A stretch of 64,000 nt of DNA from Saccharospirillum mangrovi (GTDB lineage Bacteria; Pseudomonadota; Gammaproteobacteria; Pseudomonadales; Natronospirillaceae): positions 301,001 to 365,000 of the forward strand of contig NZ_CP031415.1 in NCBI RefSeq assembly GCF_003367315.1, given 5' to 3'. The position numbers and the translations under genes were made by a program. Under the pieces are notes generated by a model, which saw nothing but the letters and a program-made list of their open reading frames with translations, ran no database searches and had not been told where the DNA came from. Below, in pieces: positions 1-8,922 of this stretch (its first letter is position 1; every line of letters begins with the position of its first letter).

Positions 1-161
1 ATCTGGCGTTACACGCCTGGTTTGATCCGCTGGAGCGGTTGGCGACGCTGGCAGAAAGCCAGGGTCAGTCGCTGGTGACGCCGCGCATCGGCGCGCCCTT
101 GGCGTTGGCGGGTGTGGCCGACAGCCAGACCGAAGCCTGGTGGCGGCCGTTAATGCAGTGA
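1..161 (+). CDS. C-terminal fragment of a possible MBL-fold hydrolase
   Basis: An open frame enters from the left edge and stops with TGA at 159-161, leaving about 52 C-terminal residues. They contain HAWFDPLERLATLAES followed by a segment ending TPRIGAPLAL. This recalls the end of UlaG/RomA-type metallo-beta-lactamase-fold hydrolases, but the metal-binding motifs lie outside the window, so the family call is tentative. The gene is convergent with hslO; the two stop codons are only a few bases apart. Confidence 0.45.
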   Translation, partial: LALHAWFDPLERLATLAESQGQSLVTPRIGAPLALAGVADSQTEAWWRPLMQ

Positions 162-178
162 GCTGAACTCAGTTCAGC
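162..178. terminator. possible bidirectional hairpin terminator
   Basis: gctgaac / gttcagc form a 7-bp stem around a 3-base loop (tca, which is the hslO stop codon on the minus strand). It sits exactly between two convergent genes. No clear T-run follows on either strand, so termination is only suggested by position. Confidence 0.3.
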
Positions 179-1044
179 GTTTGGCGGTGCTCAGAAAAGA
201 GCGCCGTCACTTCATCGCGGTCGAAGCGGTATTGCTGGTGGCAGAACTGGCAGTCGCTGTGAATCGCTCCTTCCTCGTCCACTACTTGCAGCGCTTCGGT
301 TTCACCCAACGTCAGAATGGCATTGCCGCAGCGTTCGCGGCTACAGGTGCATTCGAAATGCAGGCCGTGGCTGTCGAACAGCCGGACTTGCTCTTCGTGG
401 AACAACCGATGCAGCAGCGTTTCGTTGTCCAGATTCAGCAGTTCGTCGTCGCTCAGCGTATCGGCCAGATGAGTAACGCGATCCCAGGCGTCGGTGTCGC
501 TGCTTTGCAGGCTGCCTTCGCTGGCCGATTGCGGCATCGCCTGAATCAATACACCGGCGGCGCTTTGGCCGTCGGCGGCCAGCCACAGTCGGGTACGAAT
601 CTGTTCTGATTGCCGGAAGTAGTCTTCCAGGGCGCGGCTTAATGTCTGGTCGTTGTCGTCAATCGGCACGATGCCCTGGTACCGCTTGCCCTGATCCGGT
701 TCGATGGTGATCGCCATCTGGCCTTTGCCGAGCAGTGCGGCGCTGTCGCTGAAATCGTCGGTGTATTGGGCGATGGCGCGCAGTGCCTGGTGATCGCGAC
801 ACTCGGCCATCAGCATGCGCACCTGACCGGCACCGCGCACTTGCAGACTCAGCCGGCCTTCGAATTTCAGGGTGTCGCTGAGCAACGCCACAGCGGCCAT
901 GAATTCGCCCAGCAAGCGCTGCACCGGCTGTGGGTAATTGTGCTTGCTCAACACATCCTGATAGCTCTGGCGCAGCCCGGTGATTTCACCGCGAATCTGG
1001 GATTGGTCGAACAGGAAACGTTGCGTCTGGTCTGGGCTGCTCAT
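169..1044 (-). CDS. hslO: Redox-regulated chaperone Hsp33
   Basis: Hsp33 is a cytosolic holdase activated by oxidative unfolding. The 291-residue product has the usual length. The C-terminal zinc redox switch is present: the CxC pair C232/C234 and the CxxC pair C265/C268 (CQFC), the four cysteines that bind zinc when reduced and form disulfides under hypochlorous acid or peroxide stress. It starts 31 bases after hslR on the same strand, the usual hslR-hslO heat-shock pairing. The ATG at 1044 is followed by a normal Hsp33 N-terminus. Confidence 0.95.
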   Translation of the reverse strand: MSSPDQTQRFLFDQSQIRGEITGLRQSYQDVLSKHNYPQPVQRLLGEFMAAVALLSDTLKFEGRLSLQVRGAGQVRMLMAECRDHQALRAIAQYTDDFSDSAALLGKGQMAITIEPDQGKRYQGIVPIDDNDQTLSRALEDYFRQSEQIRTRLWLAADGQSAAGVLIQAMPQSASEGSLQSSDTDAWDRVTHLADTLSDDELLNLDNETLLHRLFHEEQVRLFDSHGLHFECTCSRERCGNAILTLGETEALQVVDEEGAIHSDCQFCHQQYRFDRDEVTALFSEHRQTLN

Positions 1045-1075
1045 GGCAAAAAGTCGTCCGCGTTCAGGAATTGGG

Positions 1076-1471
1076 TCAGGAATTCAGCGTGTCTTTCAGG
1101 CGGCGAATGTCGCGCCGTTCTTTCTTGTTGGGCCGATGATCCGGCGCCAGTTGGTGCGCTTGCTGGGCTTTGCGCAGGGCGGCGCGTTGTTCGCGCTGTT
1201 CAATCGATTCGGGTGTTTCGTTGTATAGCAGCCGCGCTTCGGGCGCGCCACGGCGTTTGTCGCTGATCGCCTCGATGATCACCGTCATTTCATCCCAGCC
1301 CAGGCGCAGACGAATCTGCGCGCCGGTTTCCACATTGCGGCTGGGTTTGGCGCGGGCGCCGTTGTAATGCACCTTGCCGCCTTCGACGGCGTCTTTAGCC
1401 AGATTGCGCGTCTTGTAAAAGCGGGCGGCCCAGAGCCATTTGTCGAGCCGTACCGGCGTGCTGTCGCTCAT
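1076..1471 (-). CDS. hslR: Ribosome-associated heat shock protein Hsp15 (S4 domain)
   Basis: Hsp15 binds 50S subunits carrying a stranded nascent chain and helps recycle them. The 131-residue product opens with VRLDKWLWAARFYKTR, the signature start of the S4 RNA-binding domain, and ends in a basic tail (RPNKKERRDIRRLKD). The reading frame stays open far upstream, but homology begins at MSDSTPV, so the ATG at 1471 is chosen; an ATG at 1489 would add six residues. It precedes hslO in an apparent operon and is divergent from cysQ, with about 108 bases between the starts. Confidence 0.92.
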   Translation of the reverse strand: MSDSTPVRLDKWLWAARFYKTRNLAKDAVEGGKVHYNGARAKPSRNVETGAQIRLRLGWDEMTVIIEAISDKRRGAPEARLLYNETPESIEQREQRAALRKAQQAHQLAPDHRPNKKERRDIRRLKDTLNS

Positions 1472-1579
1472 GCCGTGCCTGGTGTTCATCGTTGGAGCGC
1501 CCAAGATGCGGGCCAAGGTCGCCTTCTGCAAGGGGCGACGTGTAAACTGCCGCTTCACTCTGTTGTGGCCTGTTGCTCT

Positions 1580-2386
1580 ATGTCGTCCGAGCCGGTTTTC
1601 GATTCGCAATTGCTCGCCGCTTTGTATCGCCTGATGCAAAACGCCGGCGAGCGCATTCTGGCCGTTTATGGCGACGCCAGCCGCTGGCAAACCGACCGCA
1701 AAGCCGACGATTCGCCCGTCACCGCTGCCGACATCGCCGCCAGCGACGCTCTGGTGGCCGGGCTGCCGTTGCTGATCGACCGGCCGGTGCAGTCCGAAGA
1801 AGCGGTGCAGCCGTGGGACGAGCGTCGTCATTGGCAGCAATACTGGCTGGTCGATCCGATGGACGGCACCAAGGAATTTCTGCATCGCAGCGGCGAGTTC
1901 GTTATCAACGTGGCGTACATGGACGACAACCAGCCGGTGTTCGGCATGATCTATCAGCCAGTGACCGGCATCGCCTGGTGGGGTGGCACTGACGTTGCCG
2001 CTCAAATGGGTCGGCCGGATCAGCCGCAACCGCTGCGTGCGGGTCGTTCTGGAGAGGCGGTGCGGGTATTGGGCAGCCGGCGTAGCGACTGGCGGGGCCA
2101 GTGGCGGCCGCGATTGGAAAATGCCGGTTTTGTGATCGAGACCGAATCGGTCGGTTCAGCGTTGAAATTTATGCATCTGGCGGCGGGTCAGGCGGATTTG
2201 TATCCGCGCCTGGGGCCGACCAGTGAGTGGGATACCGCCGCGCCGCAAGCCATTCTCGAAGCCGCCGGTGGCGCTTTGGTGCAGTGGGATGGCGCGCCGC
2301 TGGAATACGGCAAAGCCAATACGCTGAATCCGGAATTCGTCGCCGCTTCGGATCCAGACCTGTTGCGCGTGGTGCTGGATCCTTAG
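1580..2386 (+). CDS. cysQ: 3'(2'),5'-bisphosphate nucleotidase CysQ
   Basis: CysQ hydrolyses 3'-phosphoadenosine 5'-phosphate to AMP and phosphate, removing the inhibitory by-product of sulfate assimilation. The 268-residue inositol-monophosphatase-fold protein carries the metal-binding motif D92-P-M-D95-G-T followed by KEF, and the C-terminal WDTAAPQAIL motif that supplies another metal ligand. The upstream frame is open to 1367, but the family N-terminus begins at the ATG at 1580. It stands alone, divergent from hslR and convergent with the imelysin-like gene. Confidence 0.93.
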   Translation: MSSEPVFDSQLLAALYRLMQNAGERILAVYGDASRWQTDRKADDSPVTAADIAASDALVAGLPLLIDRPVQSEEAVQPWDERRHWQQYWLVDPMDGTKEFLHRSGEFVINVAYMDDNQPVFGMIYQPVTGIAWWGGTDVAAQMGRPDQPQPLRAGRSGEAVRVLGSRRSDWRGQWRPRLENAGFVIETESVGSALKFMHLAAGQADLYPRLGPTSEWDTAAPQAILEAAGGALVQWDGAPLEYGKANTLNPEFVAASDPDLLRVVLDP

Positions 2387-2402
2387 TCGGCGTTTTGTTT
2401 GG

Positions 2403-2430
2403 ACTGTTATTCGGTAACTGTTATTCGGTA
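2403..2430. repeat. 14-bp perfect tandem duplication
   Basis: actgttattcggta occurs twice head to tail (2403-2416 and 2417-2430). The second copy contains the stop codon (2421-2423) and last codons of the minus-strand imelysin-like gene; the first copy repeats the same Ile-Thr-Glu-stop coding just downstream. The duplication fills most of the gap to the cysQ stop. Confidence 0.85.
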
Positions 2431-3593
2431 ATCAAAGTCACGCCCAGCTGGCGCGAAATGGTGTTGAAATCGACCGCCACCTGCGCCACCACCTGTCGGG
2501 TGTTCTGCCACTGTGTCGGGTCGATGTCACCGAAGGTGTAGTTTTCCGGCAAGGCCGCAACGGCAGCGCGTGCGGTTTGCAGATGTTCACGCAGCATCGC
2601 AGAGGTGACGTCGGTTTCGGCGCGGTCGAGCCAGGACGACAGCGGCCCGGCTTCGTCTTCACTGGCTTGCAGCAAGGCCGTTATGCCATCCAGACGCGCC
2701 AGCACATGGCGGCGGCCCTGACCGGCTTCGGCACTGAGGTGATGCCAGCTGCTTTCATCCAAAGTGCCGTCGGCGAAGCTGTACGACAGCAGTTCCACCT
2801 GCGCCAGTCGTTGCAGGCTTTGCCAGGTCAGACGCATCTGACCATCTTCGGTCAGCAGACTGAAACCGGCGTCGTCCTGCCAGCGGTTGACGGCGATTTG
2901 CAGTTGGCCCATCAGGTGGTCAGTTGCCAGACGCAGATAGCGGTGGCGGCGTTCTACCACGGCCGCATCCGCACCGGCCACTGGCAACCAGGATTCAACC
3001 AGCGGCTCGCGCCAGAGGAAGTTTTCCACCACCGGGAAACCCAGTGACGGCGATTCGGCGTCCATCATCTGGTGTTGTTCGACCAGATGTTCCAGCGTCA
3101 GGTCCAGGCCGCTTTCGTGAATCAGACCGCTGTACGGATAATCCGGCAAACCATCGATGTAACCCGGCTGGTAGGGACGCACGTTGATCAGGCTTTGCAG
3201 TCGGCGGAATTCAGTTTGTTCGGTCAGCGTGAAGGCGCGCTGATGGAACGGTCGGAAGCGATTCCATTGCTCATAGCAATTGTGCCAGGCGGTTTGCGCC
3301 AGGCCTCTTGTGGTCTCGTTCGGCTGTGCCAGGAAATCGGTAACGCCAGCATTGAGGTTGTCGCAGGCCTGCAAAATGGCCGCGCCCTGACGTTGCGCTG
3401 TGCTGCGTACCAGTTCAGCGGCGGCGGTGAAGCCCGGGCCTTTTTCGACCTCTTCGACTTCCTCGGTTTCCGACGACAGCAGGGAATCCAGATCGATCGG
3501 TTCTGGTTCCGGGTCGGAGCAGGCGCTGATCACCATCGCCAGTGCCATCACCAGCGTGCCGTTGCGAAGATGGGAGACATTAATGGTCGGCAT
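2421..3593 (-). CDS. Imelysin-family (M75-like) lipoprotein
   Basis: A 390-residue protein with a lipoprotein signal: a short basic start, a hydrophobic core and lipobox ISAC with Cys25, then an acidic linker (roughly residues 27-51). The rest resembles imelysin/IrpA-type periplasmic proteins associated with iron uptake, including an all-helical body and a central segment GFPVVENFLW (G185-E190). That segment aligns with the family GxHxxE motif, but the histidine is replaced by Pro187, so metal binding or peptidase activity is doubtful. It starts inside the end of the HAD phosphatase gene (14-base overlap), which suggests co-transcription. No other iron genes are adjacent. Confidence 0.75.
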   Translation of the reverse strand: MPTINVSHLRNGTLVMALAMVISACSDPEPEPIDLDSLLSSETEEVEEVEKGPGFTAAAELVRSTAQRQGAAILQACDNLNAGVTDFLAQPNETTRGLAQTAWHNCYEQWNRFRPFHQRAFTLTEQTEFRRLQSLINVRPYQPGYIDGLPDYPYSGLIHESGLDLTLEHLVEQHQMMDAESPSLGFPVVENFLWREPLVESWLPVAGADAAVVERRHRYLRLATDHLMGQLQIAVNRWQDDAGFSLLTEDGQMRLTWQSLQRLAQVELLSYSFADGTLDESSWHHLSAEAGQGRRHVLARLDGITALLQASEDEAGPLSSWLDRAETDVTSAMLREHLQTARAAVAALPENYTFGDIDPTQWQNTRQVVAQVAVDFNTISRQLGVTLITE

Positions 3594-4251
3594 GAGCTTC
3601 CCTCAGACTGATGATGGACCAACCGCGTTGTTCGGCTTCGGCCTGCAGGCGCGCGTCTGGGTTGACCGCGATCGGGTGATCAACCAGCGATAGCAGCGGC
3701 AGGTCATTGTGAGAGTCACTGTAAAACCAGGCACCGGTCAATGTCTGCTGATGGTGATCGAGCCAGGTTTGCAGACGCGTTACCTTGCCTTCACGAAAAC
3801 TGGGAATGCCAATTGGCCGGCCGGTGTAGCGGCCGTCTATCTGCTCGGCTTCGCAGGCGATCAAATGTTCGATGCCCAGGTAGTCGGCAATCGGGCCGGT
3901 AATAAAACGATTGGTGGCGGTGATGATCATCAGCGTATGGCCCTGTGCCCGATGCTGGTCGAGCAACGCCTGAGTGCCGGGCTGAATCATCGGAATGATT
4001 TTGGCGTCCATAAAGCGCTGATGCAGAGACGCCAGTTCGGCCGGGTCTTTATCGATCAGAAATTCCAGCACGAATTCGAGGTAGGCCTGAATGTCGAGGC
4101 GGCCGGCTTGATAGTCGGCGAAAAAACGGTCGTTGGCGGTCAATACAGCGTCGGCGTCCACCAGACCCGACTCGACCAGAAATTCGCCCCAGGCATGGTC
4201 AGAATCACCGCTGAGCAGGGTTTGATCGAGGTCGAAAATGGCCAGGGTCAA
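3580..4251 (-). CDS. HAD-superfamily subfamily IB phosphatase
   Basis: A 223-residue SerB-like HAD hydrolase. Motif I is D7-L-D9-Q-T11, with Asp7 as nucleophile; motif II lies in MIITATNRF; motif III/IV is the region ending YSDSHNDLPLL. The substrate is unknown; relatives (TIGR01490 type) act on phosphoserine-like or histidinol-phosphate-like substrates. The frame is open to an ATG at 4332, but the family N-terminus fits a TTG start at 4251 preceded by an AAGGA ribosome-binding site, and the upstream extension (about 27 arginine-rich residues) looks non-coding. It overlaps the imelysin-like lipoprotein downstream. Confidence 0.82.
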   Translation of the reverse strand: MTLAIFDLDQTLLSGDSDHAWGEFLVESGLVDADAVLTANDRFFADYQAGRLDIQAYLEFVLEFLIDKDPAELASLHQRFMDAKIIPMIQPGTQALLDQHRAQGHTLMIITATNRFITGPIADYLGIEHLIACEAEQIDGRYTGRPIGIPSFREGKVTRLQTWLDHHQQTLTGAWFYSDSHNDLPLLSLVDHPIAVNPDARLQAEAEQRGWSIISLREAHADH

Positions 4252-4395
4252 GACAGCTTCCTTAGGCGTAATACGCGCCCGAGCCGGGCGCTTGAGGGTG
4301 CTAAGAGTACGGATTCTGACTAGGCGGTACAAGCGTCAGCGGGGCGTAGACGCACCCGTTTGGTGTTTACAAAGGCTTGTGGAACAATGCCTGCA

Positions 4396-4470
4396 TGGAG
4401 GCGCCTGTCGGTGTTAGCCTCCACAGACCCCTCAGGGGCCCGGTGAACCGGCCGGCACCCCGTGCCGGCC
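4396..4470 (+). promoter_or_regulatory. hairpin-rich 5' leader of rppH
   Basis: The 238-base gap between the HAD gene and rppH contains consecutive inverted repeats: tggaggc (4396-4402) with gcctcca (4417-4423), a short cccctcagggg element, and a strong 9-bp stem ggccggcac (4450-4458) with gtgccggcc (4462-4470). The last stem ends 20 bases before the rppH ATG, which lacks a convincing Shine-Dalgarno. No T-run follows, so an RNA leader structure is more likely than a terminator. Confidence 0.45.
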
Positions 4471-4489
4471 CTGCAAAGTGGCAGTGGCG

Positions 4490-4981
4490 ATGATCGATTC
4501 CGATGGCTATCGCCCCAATGTGGGCATCATTCTGACCAACGGCCAGAACCAGGTTCTGTGGGCGCGCCGTATCGGTCAGGACGCCTGGCAATTTCCCCAA
4601 GGCGGTATCCGCGCTCAGGAAACCCCGCTCGATGCGCTGTATCGTGAACTGCGCGAAGAAGTCGGGCTGGGTGAAAACGACGTCGAAGTGCTCGCCTGTA
4701 CCCGCGATTGGCTGCGTTACCGCCTGCCCAAACGCATGATCCGCTACAACGCTTTGCCCATCTGCATCGGTCAAAAACAAAAATGGTTTCTGCTGCGCAT
4801 GTTGAGTGACGACCAGGCAGTGCAACTGAACGGCAGTGACGATCCGGAATTCGACGGCTGGGAATGGGTGTCGTACTGGTACCCGTTAGCCAAGGTGGTG
4901 TCGTTCAAGCGCTCGGTCTATCGCCAAGCGCTGGCGGAACTGGCGCCGCGCATCAATCGGGAGCAGCGTATTCGTGGCTGA
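4490..4981 (+). CDS. rppH: RNA pyrophosphohydrolase RppH
   Basis: RppH removes pyrophosphate from triphosphorylated mRNA 5' ends and so triggers RNase E decay. The product (163 residues) opens [13 protein letters not shown], nearly the E. coli start, and has a full Nudix box beginning GGIRAQE (G38-E44) and ending [12 protein letters not shown] codons lie just upstream in frame, but alignment to the family supports the ATG at 4490. The stop overlaps the ptsP start, the conserved rppH-ptsP arrangement of gammaproteobacteria. Confidence 0.95.
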   Translation: MIDSDGYRPNVGIILTNGQNQVLWARRIGQDAWQFPQGGIRAQETPLDALYRELREEVGLGENDVEVLACTRDWLRYRLPKRMIRYNALPICIGQKQKWFLLRMLSDDQAVQLNGSDDPEFDGWEWVSYWYPLAKVVSFKRSVYRQALAELAPRINREQRIRG

Positions 4982-7256
4982 CATGTTGCATCTGCTGCGG
5001 CAGGTGGTCGAGGAAGTCAACAGCGCGAGGGATCTGCAAACGTCATTACGCACCCTGGTCGGTCGTATTCGCGCCGGCATGGGGGTGCAGGTGTGTTCCG
5101 TGTTTTTGTGGGACGCCCACGTCGAACGCTATGTGTTGATGGCGACCGACGGCCTCAGCCAGGACGCCATCGGCAAGCTGACGCTGACGCAGAACCAGGG
5201 CCTGATCGGCCTGGTCGGCAAACGCGAAGAACCGATCAACCTCGGCGACGCTACCCGCCACCCCAATTACCATCTGGTGCCCGGCCTGGGCGAAGAACCT
5301 TATAAAGGCACCCTGGCGGTGCCGATCATCCACCACCGCAAACTGCTCGGCGTGCTGACCATTCAGAAGACCGAAGCCGGTCGGTTTGGTGACGAAGAAG
5401 AAGCCTTTCTGGTCACGCTCTCGGCGCAGTTAGCCGGCGTTATTGCGCACGCCGAAGCCACTGGCGCGCTGTCGGGTCTGAACCTGCTCGGTGGCGAACA
5501 ACGTGACGTTCGTTTCCACGGTGTGGCCGGCGCTCAGGGTGTCGCCATTGGTCAGGGCCATGTGCTGTTGCCGGCGGCCGATTTGAAAGCGGTGCGGTTC
5601 CGGCCGGCCAATAACATTGACGCTGAAGTGGCGTTGTTCGATCAGGCCTTGGGCGCGGTGCGTGCCGAGCTGCGCGCCACGCGCGATAAATTAACCAGTG
5701 AATTGCGCCCGGAAGAACTGGCGCTGTTCAACGTCTATGTCGACATTCTCGACGACGCCGCGCTGGGCGACGCCGTTGTCCAGCGCATCCGTCAGGGCGA
5801 ATGGGCGCAGAGCGCACTCGCCAGCGTGATGCGTGGCTACATTGAGCATTTCGAAAGCATGGACGACAGCTACCTGCGTGAACGCGCCGCCGACATGCGC
5901 GACCTCGGCCGCCGCGTGCTGGCTTACTTGCAGGAATCAACGCCGATTCAGGCGATTCCCGAACAGGCGATCCTGATCGGCGAGGAAATTTCCCCAACCG
6001 TCTTTGGCGAACTGACCGGCAACAAAATCGCCGGCATCGTCTGCACCCGTGGGTCGGCTAACTCGCACATCGCCATTCTTGCCCGCGCCTTGGATATTCC
6101 GACCGTCATGGGCGTACAGGAATTGCCGTGGCAGGCGTTGCAGGGCGAAGAGCTGGTCATCGACGGTTATCGCGGCCATCTGTATTACCGGCTGTCGGAT
6201 GAAAAACGTCAGTATTTCGAGGCCGTCTGCCGCGAAGAAGCGGCGCGCGAAGCGGGTCTGGAAGCGCTGAAAGATGAGCCGGGGAAAACCCGCGACGGCA
6301 CTGACATCACCTTGCTGGTCAACACCGGCTTGCAGACCGACATTCTGCGTTCGCAAGACAAAGGCGCCGACGGCGTTGGTCTGTTCCGCACCGAAGTGCC
6401 GTTTATGATGCGTGAGCGTTTTCCATCGGAAGAAGAGCAGGCCGCCATTTATCGTGCGCAGTTGGAAGCCTTCGCGCCGCGTCCGGTGACCATGCGCACG
6501 CTCGACGTCGGCGGCGACAAAAGCCTGAGCTATTTCCCCATCGTTGAAGACAACCCGTTTCTCGGCTGGCGCGGTATTCGCGTCATGCTCGATCACCCGG
6601 AGCTGTTTATGGTGCAGGTGCGCGCCATGCTGCGCGCCAGCGAAGGGCTGAACAATCTCAAAGTCATGCTGCCGATGGTGACCAGCGTCAGCGAAGTGGA
6701 AGAGGCGCTGGCGATCATTCATCGCGCGGCCATGGAGCTGAACGAAGAAGGCATAGCCGTGCAGGTGCCGGACGTCGGCGTGATGATCGAAGTGCCATCG
6801 GCGGTGTATCTGATTGGCGAGCTGGCCAGCCAGGTCGATTTCATTTCCGTCGGCAGTAACGATTTGACCCAGTATCTGCTGGCGGTGGACCGCAACAACC
6901 CGCGCGTCGCCGCCATTTACGACGCCATGCATCCGGCCGTGCTCAAGGCTCTGAAAGCGGTTATCGATGCCGGCAATGCCGCCGGTGTGCCCGTCAGTCT
7001 GTGCGGTGAATTGGCTGGCGATGCGCTTGGCGCGGTGATTCTGGTCGGGCTGGGTTATCGGCAGTTGTCGATGAGCAGTTCGAATCTGTTGCGCGTCAAA
7101 GCCGTGCTGCGCCAGATCGACGCCGACTGGGCCGGACAGGTGGTTGCCGGCCTGCTGCATCTCGATAACCCCCGTCTGGTGCGTTCGACGCTGCAACTGG
7201 CGTTGAAAAAAGCCGGCCTGCCGCTGTCGGCTCTGGGGCTGGCGCCCGCCAGTTGA
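4974..7256 (+). CDS. ptsP: PEP-protein phosphotransferase PtsP (EI-Ntr)
   Basis: Enzyme I of the nitrogen phosphotransferase system passes phosphate from PEP to NPr and on to PtsN. Domains in order: N-terminal GAF (about 1-170), PEP-utilising N-terminal domain, a swivelling phosphohistidine domain with the active His near residue 365 in the motif [11 protein letters not shown], and a C-terminal PEP-binding barrel ([29 protein letters not shown]). The 760-residue length is normal. The GTG at 4974 has GGAG ten bases upstream; the ATG at 4983 matches the E. coli N-terminus and is an alternative. It overlaps rppH by 8 bases. Confidence 0.94.
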   Translation: MADMLHLLRQVVEEVNSARDLQTSLRTLVGRIRAGMGVQVCSVFLWDAHVERYVLMATDGLSQDAIGKLTLTQNQGLIGLVGKREEPINLGDATRHPNYHLVPGLGEEPYKGTLAVPIIHHRKLLGVLTIQKTEAGRFGDEEEAFLVTLSAQLAGVIAHAEATGALSGLNLLGGEQRDVRFHGVAGAQGVAIGQGHVLLPAADLKAVRFRPANNIDAEVALFDQALGAVRAELRATRDKLTSELRPEELALFNVYVDILDDAALGDAVVQRIRQGEWAQSALASVMRGYIEHFESMDDSYLRERAADMRDLGRRVLAYLQESTPIQAIPEQAILIGEEISPTVFGELTGNKIAGIVCTRGSANSHIAILARALDIPTVMGVQELPWQALQGEELVIDGYRGHLYYRLSDEKRQYFEAVCREEAAREAGLEALKDEPGKTRDGTDITLLVNTGLQTDILRSQDKGADGVGLFRTEVPFMMRERFPSEEEQAAIYRAQLEAFAPRPVTMRTLDVGGDKSLSYFPIVEDNPFLGWRGIRVMLDHPELFMVQVRAMLRASEGLNNLKVMLPMVTSVSEVEEALAIIHRAAMELNEEGIAVQVPDVGVMIEVPSAVYLIGELASQVDFISVGSNDLTQYLLAVDRNNPRVAAIYDAMHPAVLKALKAVIDAGNAAGVPVSLCGELAGDALGAVILVGLGYRQLSMSSSNLLRVKAVLRQIDADWAGQVVAGLLHLDNPRLVRSTLQLALKKAGLPLSALGLAPAS

Positions 7257-7361
7257 ACTCAGCCGGCCGCTCGCCGTCCAACCCAAATCTGCCATTTGGC
7301 CCAGCCTGGTCTAGGCTTGAGGTATTGCAATGAATGCTTGGCCCCGGGAGGCGTGGCTGTT

Positions 7362-8906
7362 GTGAGAATAAGCACCAACCGGGTGGTCCTGATCCTGGCG
7401 CTGTTGGGCATGGTTGGTCTGGCGATGTTGGCGCGCAGTCTGTATCTCAGCGAAAGCACCGACATCCAGCAAGCCTTTCACACCGAAGTCGATCAGTACG
7501 CCGTCGCCTTTGAGCGCGAAGTGTTGCTCAATCTGGAAATTCTCTACGCCCTGAATCAGGCACTGGCGACCGCCGACAGCATTGATCCGGACGTGTTCAA
7601 CCGCGTCACACGCGGCATTCTGCGCCGTTCTCCTGCCATTCAGGCGTTTGCCTGGGCGCCGTTGACGCACCGCTCGGAACGCCCGGCGCTGGAAGCTGGC
7701 TTGCAGCAACTGGTGCCTGGCCTGGTGATTAACGAGCGCAACGCGGCGGGCGAGATCGTTCCGGCGGACGACCGCGAATGGTATGTGCCGGTGGCGCTGA
7801 TCGAACCGATGGCGAGCAATCAGGTGGCGCTGGGGTACGATCTGGGCAGCGAACGGCGTCGGCTGAGTGCCTTGCTGGAAGCGCGCGATACCGGCCGATT
7901 GGTCGCCACCGCCGGCATTCGTCTGGTGCAGGAACCGGAAAATCAGCAGGGATTTCTGGTGTTTTCGCCGCTCTATCATGGCGAGCCGGCGGATCAGGAT
8001 CAGCGGCGGCAGCAGTTGCGCGGTTTCTTCAACGGCGTGTTTCGGGTCGGCGAACTGTTCAATCAATCCATTGGTCTGACCGCCAGCGGCGAGATCTGCC
8101 TGCGCATCGTCGATCGCACTACCGGCCAGGACGAAATCCTGCTGGAAAGCATTCCGCCGGGCATCGACCTGTGGCACATGCCGTGGCGCTATGAATCCAA
8201 GGTGTTCGATGTGGCCGGCCGGCAATGGTTGATTGAAGCCGTACCGGCGCACGGCTTTGTGGTGTCGCAGCGCGGCTATTTGCCCTGGCTGGTGTTGGGT
8301 ACGGGGTTGTTGTTCATCTGTCTGCTCAGTGGCTACGTGATCGCAACACTGCGACGCAATGAGGAACTTCAGGCCGCCCGGGACCAACTGGAACACATCT
8401 CGTTGACCGACGGCCTCACCGGCCTCGCCAACCGACGCCACTTCGACCAGCACCTGGCACAGGAATGGGCGCGCGCGCAGCGCGAAGGCATTTCGGTGTC
8501 GCTGATCATGATCGATATCGATCACTTCAAGAGCTACAACGACGAATACGGCCATCCGGCCGGCGATCAGTGCCTGCGGCGCGTCGCCGAGGCCTTACAA
8601 GGCATGGCGCAGCGACCGCTGGATTTGGTGGCGCGCTATGGCGGTGAAGAGTTCGCCATCATCCTGCCGCAGACGCAGCAGCCGTTGCAGGTGGCCGAGC
8701 AATGTCGGCAAGCGGTGGAAGCCTTGCAGTTACCGCACGCGTTTTCTGAAGCGGCCAAAGTCATCACCATCAGCGCTGGGGTGTGCACGCGCATGCCCGG
8801 AGTGGCTGACCGGCCCGAAGCGCTGACCGAAGGCGCCGATCACGCCCTGTACGAAGCCAAAGAGACAGGCCGTAACCGCGTGAAAAGCTGCGCACGGCCA
8901 GATTGA
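7362..8906 (+). CDS. Membrane-bound CHASE-domain diguanylate cyclase
   Basis: A predicted inner-membrane c-di-GMP synthase of 514 residues. A first membrane helix near residues 7-27 is followed by an extracytoplasmic CHASE-type sensor domain (about 45-300), a second membrane helix (around GTGLLFICLLSGYVIATL), and a C-terminal GGDEF domain. The active site reads GGEEF from residue 427, a functional variant, and an RxxD inhibitory site (RPLD) lies five residues before it. The GTG at 7362 is chosen because GGGAGG is ten bases upstream. No EAL domain is present. The ligand of the CHASE domain is unknown. Confidence 0.88.
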   Translation: MRISTNRVVLILALLGMVGLAMLARSLYLSESTDIQQAFHTEVDQYAVAFEREVLLNLEILYALNQALATADSIDPDVFNRVTRGILRRSPAIQAFAWAPLTHRSERPALEAGLQQLVPGLVINERNAAGEIVPADDREWYVPVALIEPMASNQVALGYDLGSERRRLSALLEARDTGRLVATAGIRLVQEPENQQGFLVFSPLYHGEPADQDQRRQQLRGFFNGVFRVGELFNQSIGLTASGEICLRIVDRTTGQDEILLESIPPGIDLWHMPWRYESKVFDVAGRQWLIEAVPAHGFVVSQRGYLPWLVLGTGLLFICLLSGYVIATLRRNEELQAARDQLEHISLTDGLTGLANRRHFDQHLAQEWARAQREGISVSLIMIDIDHFKSYNDEYGHPAGDQCLRRVAEALQGMAQRPLDLVARYGGEEFAIILPQTQQPLQVAEQCRQAVEALQLPHAFSEAAKVITISAGVCTRMPGVADRPEALTEGADHALYEAKETGRNRVKSCARPD

Positions 8907-8922
8907 GACGGGTCGTTCGGAA

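Noticed and set aside
1472-2029. Long N-terminal extension of hslR
   Set aside because: The open frame continues opposite cysQ, but Hsp15 homology and length begin at the ATG at 1471.
5937-7295. 452-codon open frame on the minus strand opposite ptsP
   Set aside because: It mirrors a well-supported ptsP gene, is rich in His/Gln/Arg as expected for an antisense reading of GC-rich coding DNA, and has no ribosome site or family motif.
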